From: Chromera velia
Taxonomy: Eukaryota; Sar; Chromeraceae
Assembly (NCBI GenBank): GCA_018398765.1
Contig: JAHBMJ010003326.1
Span: 1 to 38,294 of the forward strand
Direction of reading: 5' to 3'
Length of the DNA: 38,294 bases
In this document: positions 23,638 to 34,375 of the stretch, in pieces
How positions within the stretch are numbered: position 1 is the stretch's first letter
How the letters are laid out: each line of letters begins with the position of its first letter
Position numbers and translations under genes: made by a program
Notes under the pieces: model-generated
The model's input: only the letters and a program-made list of their open reading frames with translations
Told to the model about the DNA's origin: nothing
The model's database searches: none

Positions 23638-26600
23638 TCAACTATCCATCTTTCGCCAATAAATCGCGTCAACAAAATCCCACACAGGGCCCTTTTTCTT
23701 TGAACCCTCATTTATCCTCGTCTTCCCCTTGCCCCCCAAAGTCACAGCGGTGAGCCACTGGATGGTTATCTGCTCATCCCAGATTCGGTCAACGCACACT
23801 CTGAAGACATCGCCCCCGTCGCTCTCTCTGGTTGGCGTTCCATCAATGGGAGAGTGGTAGTAGAACTCGATCACGTCGCCCCTCTCCAGGGTGGGGGGCG
23901 CACCTCCTGGGCCTGCGGGAAAATATGCAAAGCCCTCCCGCGGCTGTGGTGCACCGGGGGAGTTCTCAGTCAAGCCCTCTCGTGGTTTCAGTACAAGGGA
24001 GGGGGTTGAGAGGGAGGCTGAGGGTTCCCCTGGGGGAGGGGCCACACGACGGCGCTTTGAAGGCCCGTCACTTCCATTTCCCTTCCCCCCTGTCGCTTCT
24101 TTCTGTTTCTCTTCCTTTCTTGCGGCTTTGGTCTGATTTCTCTCCTCAGACTGTGAAGGGGGAGAGAAGGCCGATGCCCGTTGTTCTGCAAACGCGTCTT
24201 CTTCTATCCCCCCCTCGCCTATGGGTGGAACGAAGAGGGGCGATCCTTCAATCCGGAAAACAGTAGGGTCAGCCGCACCCTTCTCAACGTCATCTCCCTG
24301 TCGAGAGCCCCTTGGAGAAGAGAGGAAGTCTCTACGGGCCTCCTCCTGAAGTCACACGCAGACAGGCAGCCAGGCAGGCAGGTTTACAGAAAAGGTTCAG
24401 TCTAGCTGCACTCGACTCGCTGTCTGTGTCTTGCTGGAAAATACAGAAGTCTGATGGAAAATGCAGAGGTCTGGTGGAAAATGCAGAGGTCTTATGGGAA
24501 ATGCAGAGGTCTGCTGGAGAATGCAGAGGTCTGATGGAAAATGCAGAGGTCTGGTGGAAAATGTAGAGGTCTGGTGGAAAATGCAGAGGTCTGATGGGAA
24601 ATGTAGAGGTCTGGTGGAAAATGCAGAGGGCTGATGGGAAATGCAGAGGTCTGATGGGAAATGCAGAGGTCTGGTGGAAAATGCAGAGGTCTGGTGGAAA
24701 ATGCAGAGGTCTGACGGAAAATGCAGAAGTCTGGCGGAAAATGCAGAGGTCTGGTGGAAAATTCAGAGGTCTGGTGGAGAACATGGTGGAAAATGTAGAG
24801 GTCTGGTGGAAAATGCAGAGGTCTAGTGGAAAGTGCAGAGGTCTGGTGGAAAATGCAGAGGTCTGACGGAAAATGCAGAGGTCTGGCGGAAAATGCACAC
24901 GTCTGACGGAAAATGCAGAGGTCTGGTGGAGAATGCAGAGGTCTGATGGAAAATGCAGAGGTCTGGTGGAAAATGCAGAGGTCTGGTGGAAAATGCAGAG
25001 GTCTGATGGAAAATGCAGAGGTCTGACGGAAAATGCAGAGGTCTGGTGGAAAATGCAGAGGTCTGATGGAAAATGCAGAGGTCTGGTGGAGAATGCAGAG
25101 GTCTGGTGGAAAATGCAGAGGTCTGGTGGAAAATGCAGAGGTCTGGTGGAAAATGCAGAGGTCTGGTGGAAAATGCAGAGGTCTGGTGGAAAATGCACAC
25201 GTCTGGTGGAAAATGCAGAGGTCTGGTGGATAATGCAGAGGTCTGATGGAAAATGCAGAGGTCTGATGGAAATGCAGAGGTCCGACGGAAAATGCAGAGG
25301 TCTGGTGGAAAATGCAGAGGTCTGGTGCAAAATGCAGAGGTCTGGTGGAAAATGCAGAGGTCTGACGGAAAATGCAGAGGTCTGATGGAAAATGCAGAGG
25401 TCTGGTGGAAACTGCAGAGATCTGGTGGAAAATGCAGAGGTCTGACGGAAATGCAGAGGTCTGGTGGAGAGTGCACAGCCGGATATCCAACTTTGCCGAA
25501 GTTTAGATAAAGATCAGACCGATACAAGAAGACAGACTCAAAGAGGAGGGGGAAAGAGCCGGTGGGGTAAAAGCTGCAAAGAAGCAATGAGCCCTTGAAG
25601 ACCCTCTGCCTGCCTGGGAGGTGATAAGTACGCGCAGTGGAACGACTGAGAAAGGGAAGAAAAAGAAAACACACACACGACAACAACAGAAGAGAGCGAC
25701 AGAGGAGAAAAGGTTTGCGACTCACCGATGTCTCATTGACGACAGCTTCCATCGACCCTCCAACGTCCCCTCTTCGTTCCGCCCCTGTGTCCTCGTGCCC
25801 CCTTCCTCCCTTATTGGAGACCTCAGTCTCCACAGTGTGACAGTCTTCTGCCTCTATCTGCGCTTGCCCCCTCTCAGCTTCTTCAGCAGCCCCCCTCCTC
25901 GAACTGCCAGACCTCTCATAGGCGTCGCCTGTCAAGGTTAAGGACATTCCAGAGGCGTTGTCAGGACCGGGCCCTGTCTGCCCTCGCATCGTTCCCGTCA
26001 GAGACGAAGACGAAGGCGGAGCACCAGCTTTTGTACTGCCCCCCCCTCGCTTGCGGGATCCTGGTGGACCCTGTGATCCCCTTCCCTTCTCTTTGCCTTC
26101 CCTTTCCTCTTCTCGGGATGGGTCCTCCTCCAAGGGTGCACTGAGGGGATGTGCAGGCTTTGCACTTCTAGACAGGGGAAATAGTGGAGGGAATCTATCG
26201 GAGGCAAAGTTCTCCCTGTCCCTCCAGACGTCTCCCTTTCTGCAGTAGGTCAGGTAGAGGACCGGCCGAACAATGCCGCTCCGGTTCCCGAGACCCCTGT
26301 GCAACACACGGTAGTCGAACACCAAAGCGTCTCCTGAGGAGAGGGAAAACAAACGCACAGCAGCCATTTGGTTGGACCCTTTCGGACGACACAAACAAAA
26401 TGCGCACCGAACGCTCAGTGGACAAATCCCATTCAAACATTCTTGAGACCTACGCCGCATGTCCCCACCTCCTCTTCAAACAGGTGCATTGGCTTTACCC
26501 AGACAAACTCACAGTGCCTCTCTCTCTTCGGTGAAGACAAAGAAAGAGTTCAGGGGTGAGATGAAGTGAAATAAGATGAAGTAAAATATGTGGCAGGGCC

Positions 26601-29600
26601 ATGAAACGCCTTTCAGGTTAATTGCGCACACCCTCTCAGACACGCGCACGCACACGCTCACGCAGACACACAAAGAGAAAGAACAAAAACAGGTGACAGA
26701 CCTGCTTTGAGGAGTGGGGCCTCCGGACGCCCTCTCTGTCTGTTGGCGTTCTCGTCCCCCCCTCCCCAATAGTGCCACAAGTAGTGGGACCCTGCCGGCC
26801 CGAGGAAGGAAGAGGAGGCAGTAAGGAAAAATGAGCAGACAGTCAGACAGAAGACGAGTGGATGGATGTGTACATGTTAAGGACACGTGAAATGAGAGTC
26901 TTTCAGGAATTGTTCAGTCCGTTCGGTCGAAATCAAATGGCTACTCTGCACGGTGAAGTCCCACAAGAAGTCACAGAGAGGAGCGCAGAAGAAAGTTCGC
27001 TGACAGGATTTTGTGGATCGGTTCTGCTGGATAGAGAAGTGGAAAACCTTCCAAACAGTCTTTGATGCGCGAGGGAGACACAAGAATTTGTTGCGTTACG
27101 TTCTTTGCCAAAATATCGAGATTTATCTGGCTCTTTCTCACCGGGATAGAACTCGGTTGGCCCGACGTCCCTTTTGACGTTGACGAGTGGAAGGAAGACG
27201 TTGAGGGCATAGGGGGCCTCATGACGAGGTCCCCCCTTCCTCCTGTCCAGTTCCTCTGTTGCCTTCCCTTTCCCCTTCTCTTTCTCACTCGCTGCCGCCA
27301 CTTCCCCCGCCACCACCGCGTCATGGGGCCCGTCCGTGTGGAGGCCCTGGATGGCACACCCCGGCCGCGTCAGCATGCAGCCCAGGTGACAGAGCTCCAA
27401 TTCGTCCGTGTCCTGGGGGGGGGAGGAAGAAGAGGAAGAGGACGAGGGGGCAAAATCTCCGCCTGCATTGACACGAACAGGGGCGCATGCTGATTGTCGA
27501 AATCTTTTTTTTGAATCCCAACAGCAAGGGATCGAGGCAGAACCCGCATTTTTATTTTTTTGCTTTTACTTCAGCGAAAGACAGGAGATGCTTCAGGAGG
27601 AGAAAGTTGCAGAGAAGAAAAGTGACGTCCAGTTGAGAGAGTCAGCCTGAAGAGAACTGGAAAACATAAACCAGAACAGATGAATTCTTCTGACAACGGC
27701 AAAAATAGAGAGTGTAAACAAAAAAAGCAGGTGGACTGCACTTTTCATCTTTCTTTCTCTTCATCTATTGGACCCCTGAACGCCCGATGTTTCCACTCAC
27801 CCATGGCAGCACTAATTCATATGAGTGTATGAGCTGACCACTCCCCCTGCGTCGGAGAGCCTCCCTGCAGACCGACAGCCACTTTGCGGTCTTTGCATGC
27901 AGCCCCTTGTGTTTCTCTGGTTTCTGCATCAGAGCAGGGACAGAGACGTCAAACCTCAATTCCCCCCGGGTCTTGATCAGGTCAAACCCCCCTCCGTTCT
28001 CTAGTTGATTCCTCAGGGAGTCGTTGTTGTGGATGCGGGTCATGTACCTGCATTACGCCACACACACACACACACACGCACGTGCCCACTCACGCTCACA
28101 AGAATTTAGGAAAGGATCTGAACCAACCAAACAAAGCAATTCTACAATCACGCACAGGGGGTGGTGAGGAATCCAATGGGAGGATCCGCGGAGTCCTCGG
28201 AGTCTGTAGTCAAATGGAAAGGTCGGCAGGCGTGGGACCTACACACGTCGGTGTGCCCTGTCAGGTCTCTCGCGGCTTCATTTCCCTCCCTGAAACTTTC
28301 TGTCTTCTTTTCTTCCTCTTTCTCCTCTTTTCTCTTCTCTTCTCTTCTTTCTTCTGTCCTTCGTGCCGTCTCGTGCTGTTGAGATCCTCCATTTTCTTCC
28401 TCTTTGCCTACACCTGCCTCGTTTCCTATCACAGTTTTTTCTAGCCTTCTCCCCATCACATTCTTGCTTTCTTCTTTGACTCGCTTGCAGGCAGGCACAG
28501 ACTGCGGGGACGAGACGGGAGATGGCGAGTTCCGCAGAAAAGAAAGACGAGGTTGAGGAAGGAGGCAAAAGAAAGGAAAGGCTGACGAGTTGAAAGCCCC
28601 CACGACCTCATCGTAGAGGCCCTCCACGTCCTCTTGGGAGAGGCACCCCTTCAACGTCACGAACCCCCGATCCCAGAGTTCCAGACACTCACCAGACAGC
28701 CTCTCCTTCCCCCCCGCCCTCTCCACGTCCTCCCTGTGAACCTCCTCCACAGAAAGCGTCCCCAGGGCCCTCCGCACTTTCCTGCTCACACCCGCAATGT
28801 CCACACCCACAAAGTTGGACCGCACGTCGACCCCGTGATTGATCGCGAGACTCACATACCTGCAGGCACGCAGGCGGGCAGTGAGTTATGTTTTTGGACC
28901 TTGGGTCAACAAATGAAAAAGCGGTCAAGGCAATAAACCATTTTGCCCTCTCTCAAAGAACGAAATAGGAAATCGCAATGACTGCAGAGAAGTGTGGACT
29001 GAAAGAATGCATGCGAGTGCAAGGAATGGACTCGGGCGAAAATCGACCATATGTAGTACTGGGACTGCGTGCCCTTCTGAACCAAAAGGGAACAGAAAAA
29101 AAGGACAGATTTTTTTCATCGAAGTGCACAGATAATCCGAGGGCTTGCAAGTCACACATGAGCGCTTTGCCATATGTCGTTTCAGCACTTTTCTGTGCCC
29201 AGGATCGTATAATAAAAACGAGGATTCTCAACAGAAAATTGTGTGTCTGTGAGCCCAAAACAGCACTTGCCTGTGTGCCCAAAAAAGCTGGGACCCAAGA
29301 TGGGCCAGAGCGTGCGTGGGAGCAAACGCGCCATCCCCTAAGCAGGTATCCCGAAGTCTCTCGATGGTTCCCTGCCACTGCTGCAGGACCTGGCTGGAGC
29401 TGTTCTTTTCCTGGGCCGTCCCCTCCTGCTCCTTCGACGAGCCCGATGAATCAGAAATTCCAACCGAGCTGTAGGCTTTCTGTTTCACTTCGTACTCGTT
29501 TCCCTCACACCAGGAGCAGCCCCAATCTTTGCCCTTTGGAATTCCAGGCAAACCAAGACACCGAACGTGGTAAGATCGAGCACAGAAATCGCAACAGAGC

Positions 29601-29752
29601 AATTGTCCCCCTGTCCCGCAGTGAAGACAGACAACGTCGTTGTCCTCTCCCTCTTCTTCTCCGCCCTCTTCAGCTTCTCCGCCTTCCTCCAATTCCTCCT
29701 CCTGCTCCCCGACAAAGTCGACACCCGCCTCAGAGTCAAGGTGGGTCGTCAT
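23638..29752 (-). CDS. PHD finger-PhyH dioxygenase fusion with C-terminal beta-rich domain
   Basis: Seven exons join in phase on the minus strand: 29752-29271, 28859-28587, 28047-27801, 27412-27142, 26791-26702, 26333-25726, 24345-23638, giving about 892 residues and a TGA stop. Residues about 41-86 form a complete C4HC3 PHD finger (CLHC, CDFC, HVRC, CSWC) after an acidic N-terminus. Residues about 220-490 form a phytanoyl-CoA dioxygenase (PhyH) fold: GFVTLKGCLSQEDVEGL, iron ligands H359-x-D361 in GLHTDGP, TEFYPGSH, AGDALVFDYRVLHRGLGN with H466, R477 for 2-oxoglutarate, then VLYLTYCR. A disordered region, a basic KRRR stretch near residue 755 and a final domain starting GDVIEFYYHSPIDG follow. 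PHD fingers usually read histone H3 tails and PhyH enzymes hydroxylate with Fe(II) and 2-oxoglutarate, so a nuclear, chromatin-directed hydroxylase is inferred. The substrate is unknown. Confidence 0.85.
24433..25483. repeat. 20-bp tandem repeat array, about 52 copies, in the last intron of the PHD-PhyH gene
   Basis: The unit is ATGCAGAGGTCTGGTGGAAA with variants. The plus strand is purine-rich. Copies differ mainly at the two bases after CTG (GT, AT, AC, GC). One unit near 25265 is 19 bases long, and one near 24775 has a 12-base duplication. The unit has no stop in any minus frame, so three overlapping minus-strand frames of 332-545 codons arise. They are artefacts: the array lies between a GTGAGT donor (25725) and a TTCAG acceptor (24346), and the flanking exons join in phase without it. 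Confidence 0.95.
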
Positions 29753-30128
29753 TTTTTTTTTCTTCTTCCCTCACCTGCTCGAGTCAGTCTGCAGAACGCC
29801 GCACAAATATTCTGTTGGGTTAGACGGATGGATACTCACACAAGAAGTCCTCCTTGCAAGGGAGGGAGAATCGGTCGAAGAGCAAAATCAGTTGCTGACT
29901 CTCAGACACAAGTTGTGTCGCACAGCTGCTGGAAAGATTTTTCTGCCCTCTTTTCCTTGGAAGCGGTTCGCAGCTTTTTCCTTAAACAAGAGGCGTGGCG
30001 GGGAAGGAGACGGCTAGAGACGGCAAGGCTTGGGGAACTTAGTTAGTTTTGGGAAGGCTTGAAGGAGGCAGCATTGGAACGTTTCAGTTCTTCCAGCCAC
30101 CAAAGTAAGCTATGCTGACACCATATGC
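29753..30128. other. Intergenic, upstream of the PHD-PhyH gene and downstream of U6
   Basis: An A-rich tract immediately precedes the PHD-PhyH ATG on the minus strand, which argues against a splice acceptor there and for a 5' UTR. Nothing else is recognised between this and the U6 terminator. Confidence 0.5.
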
Positions 30129-30180
30129 AAAAAAATTGGTACACTTCTCGATTTGTGCGTGTCATCCTTGCGCAGGGGCC

Positions 30181-30212
<32 letters not shown>

Positions 30213-30237
30213 ACAGATGGTACCGGCGAACCGGACC
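30129..30237 (-). ncRNA. U6: U6 spliceosomal snRNA
   Basis: Read on the minus strand, 30237 starts a 5' hairpin (GGU-CCGG-UUCG-CCGG with one bulged U, then ACC). It is followed by the invariant core: AAAAUUGGAACGAUACAGAG, the ACAGAGA box that pairs with the 5' splice site, then AAGAUUAGCAUGGCCCC with the AGC triad, the intramolecular stem-loop UGCGCAAGGAUGACACGCA, and a run of seven T that serves as RNA polymerase III terminator and Lsm-binding tail. About 108 nucleotides, the usual length. No disrupting change is visible, so it looks functional. No clear TATA box is seen at the expected distance upstream. The spliceosomal role follows from the family. Confidence 0.96.
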
Positions 30238-30289
30238 AAACACTTTCGGTCTGTCTTTTTGTTCCTTGGCTCCTTTCTTGTTTGAAAGG

Positions 30290-30430
30290 TCTTCGTCAAA
30301 ACTGCCGCCGAGCGCCGAGCGCCCCGCGTCTCCCCGCGTCTCCCCGGCCGCGCGCACTCCATGCACTCCGGACGGAGTCCCGGACGCCCTTGCGCGCGGA
30401 GCCGCGAGGCCGCGCGGGCCCGGCCTCGTG
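30290..30430. other. CpG-rich GC block upstream of U6
   Basis: A block of about 140 bases, very G+C- and CpG-rich, contains tandem duplications (GCCGAGC twice, CCCCGCGTCT twice) and an imperfect inverted repeat ACTCCGGACGGAGT. It begins about 50 bases upstream of the U6 5' end. It differs in composition from everything around it; a U6 promoter element or an inserted fragment are both possible. Confidence 0.5.
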
Positions 30431-30674
30431 AGTATCTCGTGCAAAACTATTATTTAAAAACTCAAAATTAAATCGGATTTTTTCTTGAAAAATGACAGAA
30501 CTGATCGACTTTGAAGAAACTCGAGTTTCCATCCCGAAGCATGCGCATGCACGAAGACTTCGTGAAAGACTTCACTTCAATTAAGTCAACTCTTTCAATG
30601 TAGCATTGCTGCGTTGAATTGTGTTGCCCGGCTCCAACAACCCTTTTGTCATCCAAACGAGTGATCAAACACAC

Positions 30675-30681
30675 TATATAA
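30675..30681 (+). promoter_or_regulatory. TATA-like box
   Basis: TATATAA lies 64 bases before the ATG at 30745, a spacing compatible with a core promoter and a short 5' UTR for the two-exon gene that follows. Motif-based only. Confidence 0.35.
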
Positions 30682-30744
30682 CTGCTTCACTACTTTTGTG
30701 TATTTGTCAACTAGGTCCGCGCACATCACTGTCTTTCGAACATC

Positions 30745-32788
30745 ATGGCTGTTCCAGTCACAGAGTCTTCTGGAGGAGCTTTCTCTGCAGCTGCGAAAGC
30801 TCTGTCAGTGTTGTTTGTCGCTCAAAACAACACGCAAGCTTACTCGTCCCTTTCTCCACTCCGTGGCTCTGCAACCAAGAAAAGAAGCCAAATAGAGGTC
30901 CCTCTCTTGCACTTGGATCGGGTGAGTCTCCTATCATTGGCTTACTTGCAATGCATTCGAGTTGTCCGTCGATCGACGTGACCTGCAAACGTTGACTGTT
31001 GTGCGTGTGTTGTGGTGGGTGTTGCAGGGCTGGGGCGGTGACTGTGTGCCTGTCTACTGGGAGACCGAGTGGCCATTGTCGGACGAAACATCTCTTGGCA
31101 GGTGCAGGGCGCACTTCGACTTTCTATTCCCCTACAACCAGACCACGATCCCTGAAGATATTGTGAAGCAAGTCCAAGAGAGCAACAAAACAGGATATAC
31201 CTGGACTTCATTCTCAGCTCTCTTCCCCGCGAATGGTTCCTCTCTCTCAGACAGTGGTAGCCTTCTTCTCTCAGAAGCAGCAGAGCCAGAGTGGCAAGAA
31301 ATCAATACCAAGCTTGACGTGTTGATTGAGTTGGGCCTCAAGGAAGGGGAGGTTCAGCAGGTGAAGAGCCGCATGGAGCAGCTGAGAGATCAATTGAAGG
31401 ATCCCTCCAAACGGCTGGCAGCAGGAAATGCAGTTCTGGGAGGACTGACCGGAACAATCGATGCCATCAAGTCAGGCAAGCCTGCAAACATCATCAGCTC
31501 CGTACTCGGAACAGCGGCCGCTGTCGCGGGGGTTGCCTCTGCCGTCCCTGGTGCTGCTGCCGTTTCTCTTGCTCTTGGGTTCTTCAGCGCCATCGCGGGT
31601 CTCTTTGGGGGCGGTGCAGGATCATCAGGCCCGCCTCCGCTAACACGAGAGGATATTGCTGATGTGGTACAGGAGGAGTTGTGGAAGAACAGTCTGAAGG
31701 AGAGGGGGAATGATATGATTGCATACGCAAAGCAGTTGCTCGGCTTTGCTCAGGTTGCCACGAACTATGCAATGGAGGCAAAGGAGAAGGGTGTAGTGTC
31801 TAAGGAGACGTGTAGGACATTCCGTGACCTTGCGTACGACTCTTGGGGTCCCACAGTGCAACACTCTGCCCCGATGCTGACAGGATTCTACACAGATCTG
31901 GAGAGCCGCCTGAAGGAGCTCTCGAACCTGAAAGAGTCAGAGCGAATGTGCAAGAACACATGCGACTTGATGATTTCTCCTTACCATAAGTGGAAAGAAG
32001 CCAAGGGCCACAAAGTGGACTTCTCCTATTCCAAATCTTGGGGGTACTGGCCTGATAGCGACTCGATGTGTGTGGAGGTTGGAAAAAGCATCTCACGCAA
32101 CAAGGAATGCAAGAAGAGGATTCAGAGACGCGACCAGTGCCACAAAGACTTCGAGACCTCAGCATCGAATTGGAACCCCCTGAGAGTCCAGCTGCAGGGG
32201 GCACTTGCACTCTCTCAGGCTGAGCTGCTGATGTACATCGCGATTCGAGATTTCTTTGCGAGTGCGAAGGTGAAGAGCTGGGGTGTGTTTGAGAAGTCCT
32301 GCGCGGAGGAGCAGAAGCTGAATGTGGAGATGTTCCTCCAGTCCCTGGGGAGTCAGATGGATGACCACATCTGGAAGCTGATGACTTGGTCTCCTGAGAG
32401 AGCCGGGAAGTGGGCGCAGGGAGGAAAGGAGTACGACTGTCAAGCCGAAAACGACGACTGGCTCGAGACAGTAGGGGGGGAAAACGGTGGATACTCCAAT
32501 GTGTATGAAGGAGAGTCACGGTACAAGAAGCTGAAGAACGCCCCATGCGTGACATCAGAGTATTGCACAAACTGGTATGCACCTACCTTGCCTCCGAAGT
32601 GGTGTCTGTCGGGACCGAAGGGCAGCTGGTTTGGAGGCACCAACGATATGTTCAAGTGCGATGAAGGGAATGAGACGCCCGGATATCGGCTGGACTGGGA
32701 GTGGACTGGGGGGGTCTGGAAGTATTCAGAAATTGAGGGGCCTGAGATGCCCACGGGATTCAGCATGTTTGACACAATGCTCTTCTGA
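30745..32788 (+). CDS. Uncharacterised 645-residue protein with pore-former-like hydrophobic helical segment
   Basis: Two exons, 30745-30921 and 31028-32788, join in phase 0 (donor GTGAGT, acceptor GTTGCAG) with a TGA stop. No signal peptide is evident. Residues about 147-190 are charged and coiled-coil-like (INTKLDVLIELGLKEGEVQQ). Residues 213-255 are a long Ala/Gly/Val-rich hydrophobic stretch ending ALGFFSAIAGLFGGG, then a helical segment (REDIADVVQEELWKNSLKER). A buried hydrophobic helical segment between amphipathic helices is typical of helical pore-forming domains such as the N-terminal domain of Cry-type proteins; the resemblance is faint. The C-terminal half has many Cys (CKNTC, ECKKR, QCHKDF) and Trp, with no named domain. 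Function is unknown; membrane insertion is only an inference. Confidence 0.75.
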
Positions 32789-32944
32789 GTGCATGATCGA
32801 TGCGTGGTGTGGGGTTCCTTTGGACTGGATGTTTGATTTGCATGACTCAGGGGGAGGAGGGGCAGCGGCTCTATTCGTTCAATCAGGTTGCGGTTCCGTT
32901 ATTGTTTTAGTTCTCTTTGTCACGCTGTAATTCTTGTCTTCATC

Positions 32945-33085
32945 ATTCCTTCCTTGCATCTCTCCTTCCCTCCTCCCTCCCTCCCATCTCCCTCCCTCCC
33001 TCCCTCTCTCCCTCCCAGGACCTTGAAGGGTCCCTTCCTTCCTTTCTTCGTTCCTTCCTTCCTTCCTTCCTTCCTTCCTCCGCCT
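32945..33085. repeat. (CCTT)n/(CCCT)n pyrimidine-rich microsatellite
   Basis: CCTCC/CCCT and TTCC repeats make a polypyrimidine tract about 160 bases downstream of the stop of the 30745-32788 gene. Minus-strand Gly/Arg/Glu-rich frames here are repeat artefacts. Confidence 0.9.
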
Positions 33086-33329
33086 TTCTTTTCTCCACCT
33101 CCGCGACACACCGCCTCTCTTTCTCCCATGTGTGATTGAATTTCGTGCAGAGAGAGCGTCTTTTCCCACTTGTTTGAATGTTCGGGAAAGAGCTTCACAA
33201 AGAACTTTTCCTGGCTGTTTAGATGAGCATTTCGGGATCTGTAAATCAAAACTTCCGTGTCTATGCCCTCGAATTTCTTAGGATGCTGTTGACATTTCCT
33301 GAAGACGTCTGTTCTTCCCAAAATTCCTT

Positions 33330-34370
33330 CTGGTGATGGACACGGCGGATCGAATTGTTAGACTTTCTTTATCCAACAAAAAATGGGGATGAAGAGAAAC
33401 TGGCTGGTATCACAGTGGTGTGTTGCCGACGGCTTTGTTTGATCCATTGTTTAACTCATCGTCCAAATTATGGACCAAATAATCGTTGCCGGTATTTATG
33501 AAATCAAGAGTGAAATCAAATCATTCAGTAATCTGATGTATAATACTGAAACGTACTAGTCTGTATTACTAGATATTTAACAGATTGCATTGTGTCATAA
33601 TAATGACATGATTTATTAGTCTTCAGCTTTAGTATAATATGTTATATCCAGCTATGTTTCTAGCTACGTTTGCTACTAGGTTTGCTAGTTAGCACGGTCG
33701 TCTTCTGCAGTATATAATGGCCAGGCTGCATCTTGATTCGTTAAGCAAAACCCTTTAAAATAGGCTTTAATGCTAGCTTTAATGTAGTTATAAATGTAGC
33801 CTTCATCTCTGGCGTCACCTTTTACTAGACCTAGCTTCTAAGTTTAAATCAGACATAATCAGACATTGTTGCATACAGGCTAACAGCCTAGGAATACAGA
33901 CTTATAGAGGATAGGGATGTACCGGCTAAGTACAAAGTCTAAAGACTGTCAGATCAGGCTAAGGGGGGGGAATACGGGAGAAAGAGGTTTCAACCAGTGT
34001 GGATCGATCAGAATTAATGTAGACAGAAACAAATATTCTGCCGTTCAGGGTTCAACCAGCCGTGGCCCCCACCTGCACATGGGAGTACGAGGTATCTGGC
34101 CGGGGCATGCCGGAACCACTGTGTAGGACGCATCACAGCGGCACACAACAGACAAAATCAAATATTTAGATAATAAGTCTATCAAAGTAAATCAAACTAT
34201 ATACATGTTTGGGTCTATAAATGTTTTTTCCCCCTACTAATATAAATAATTGTCAACGGTCAAAACATTTCTCTTTTTAGGTCGTCTCAAGAAGTGGATA
34301 TAACAAGCATACGACGGACCAAAGCATATGACAGACTAAAGCAACACAGAGCTGATCGAAGCTTTTAGCT
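33330..34370. other. AT-rich island without genes
   Basis: AT-rich DNA with many CTAG words (for example 33555-33840) and no protein-like frame. A GC-richer patch at about 34050-34135 carries a short inverted repeat (GGCCGGGGCATGCCGG) and may be a transposon remnant. Confidence 0.55.
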
Positions 34371-34375
34371 TCATG

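Noticed and set aside
24433-25483. CRISPR-like regular array
   Set aside because: The 20-bp units are directly adjacent with no unique spacers, and the window is eukaryotic.
24332-26460. Three overlapping minus-strand frames of 332, 332 and 545 codons over the 20-bp array
   Set aside because: They come from a repeat unit without stop codons. The array lies in an intron whose flanking exons join in phase; only 26333-25726 of the longest frame is coding.
32879-33321. Gly/Arg/Glu-rich minus-strand frames downstream of the 30745 gene
   Set aside because: Products of the polypyrimidine microsatellite, with no protein similarity.
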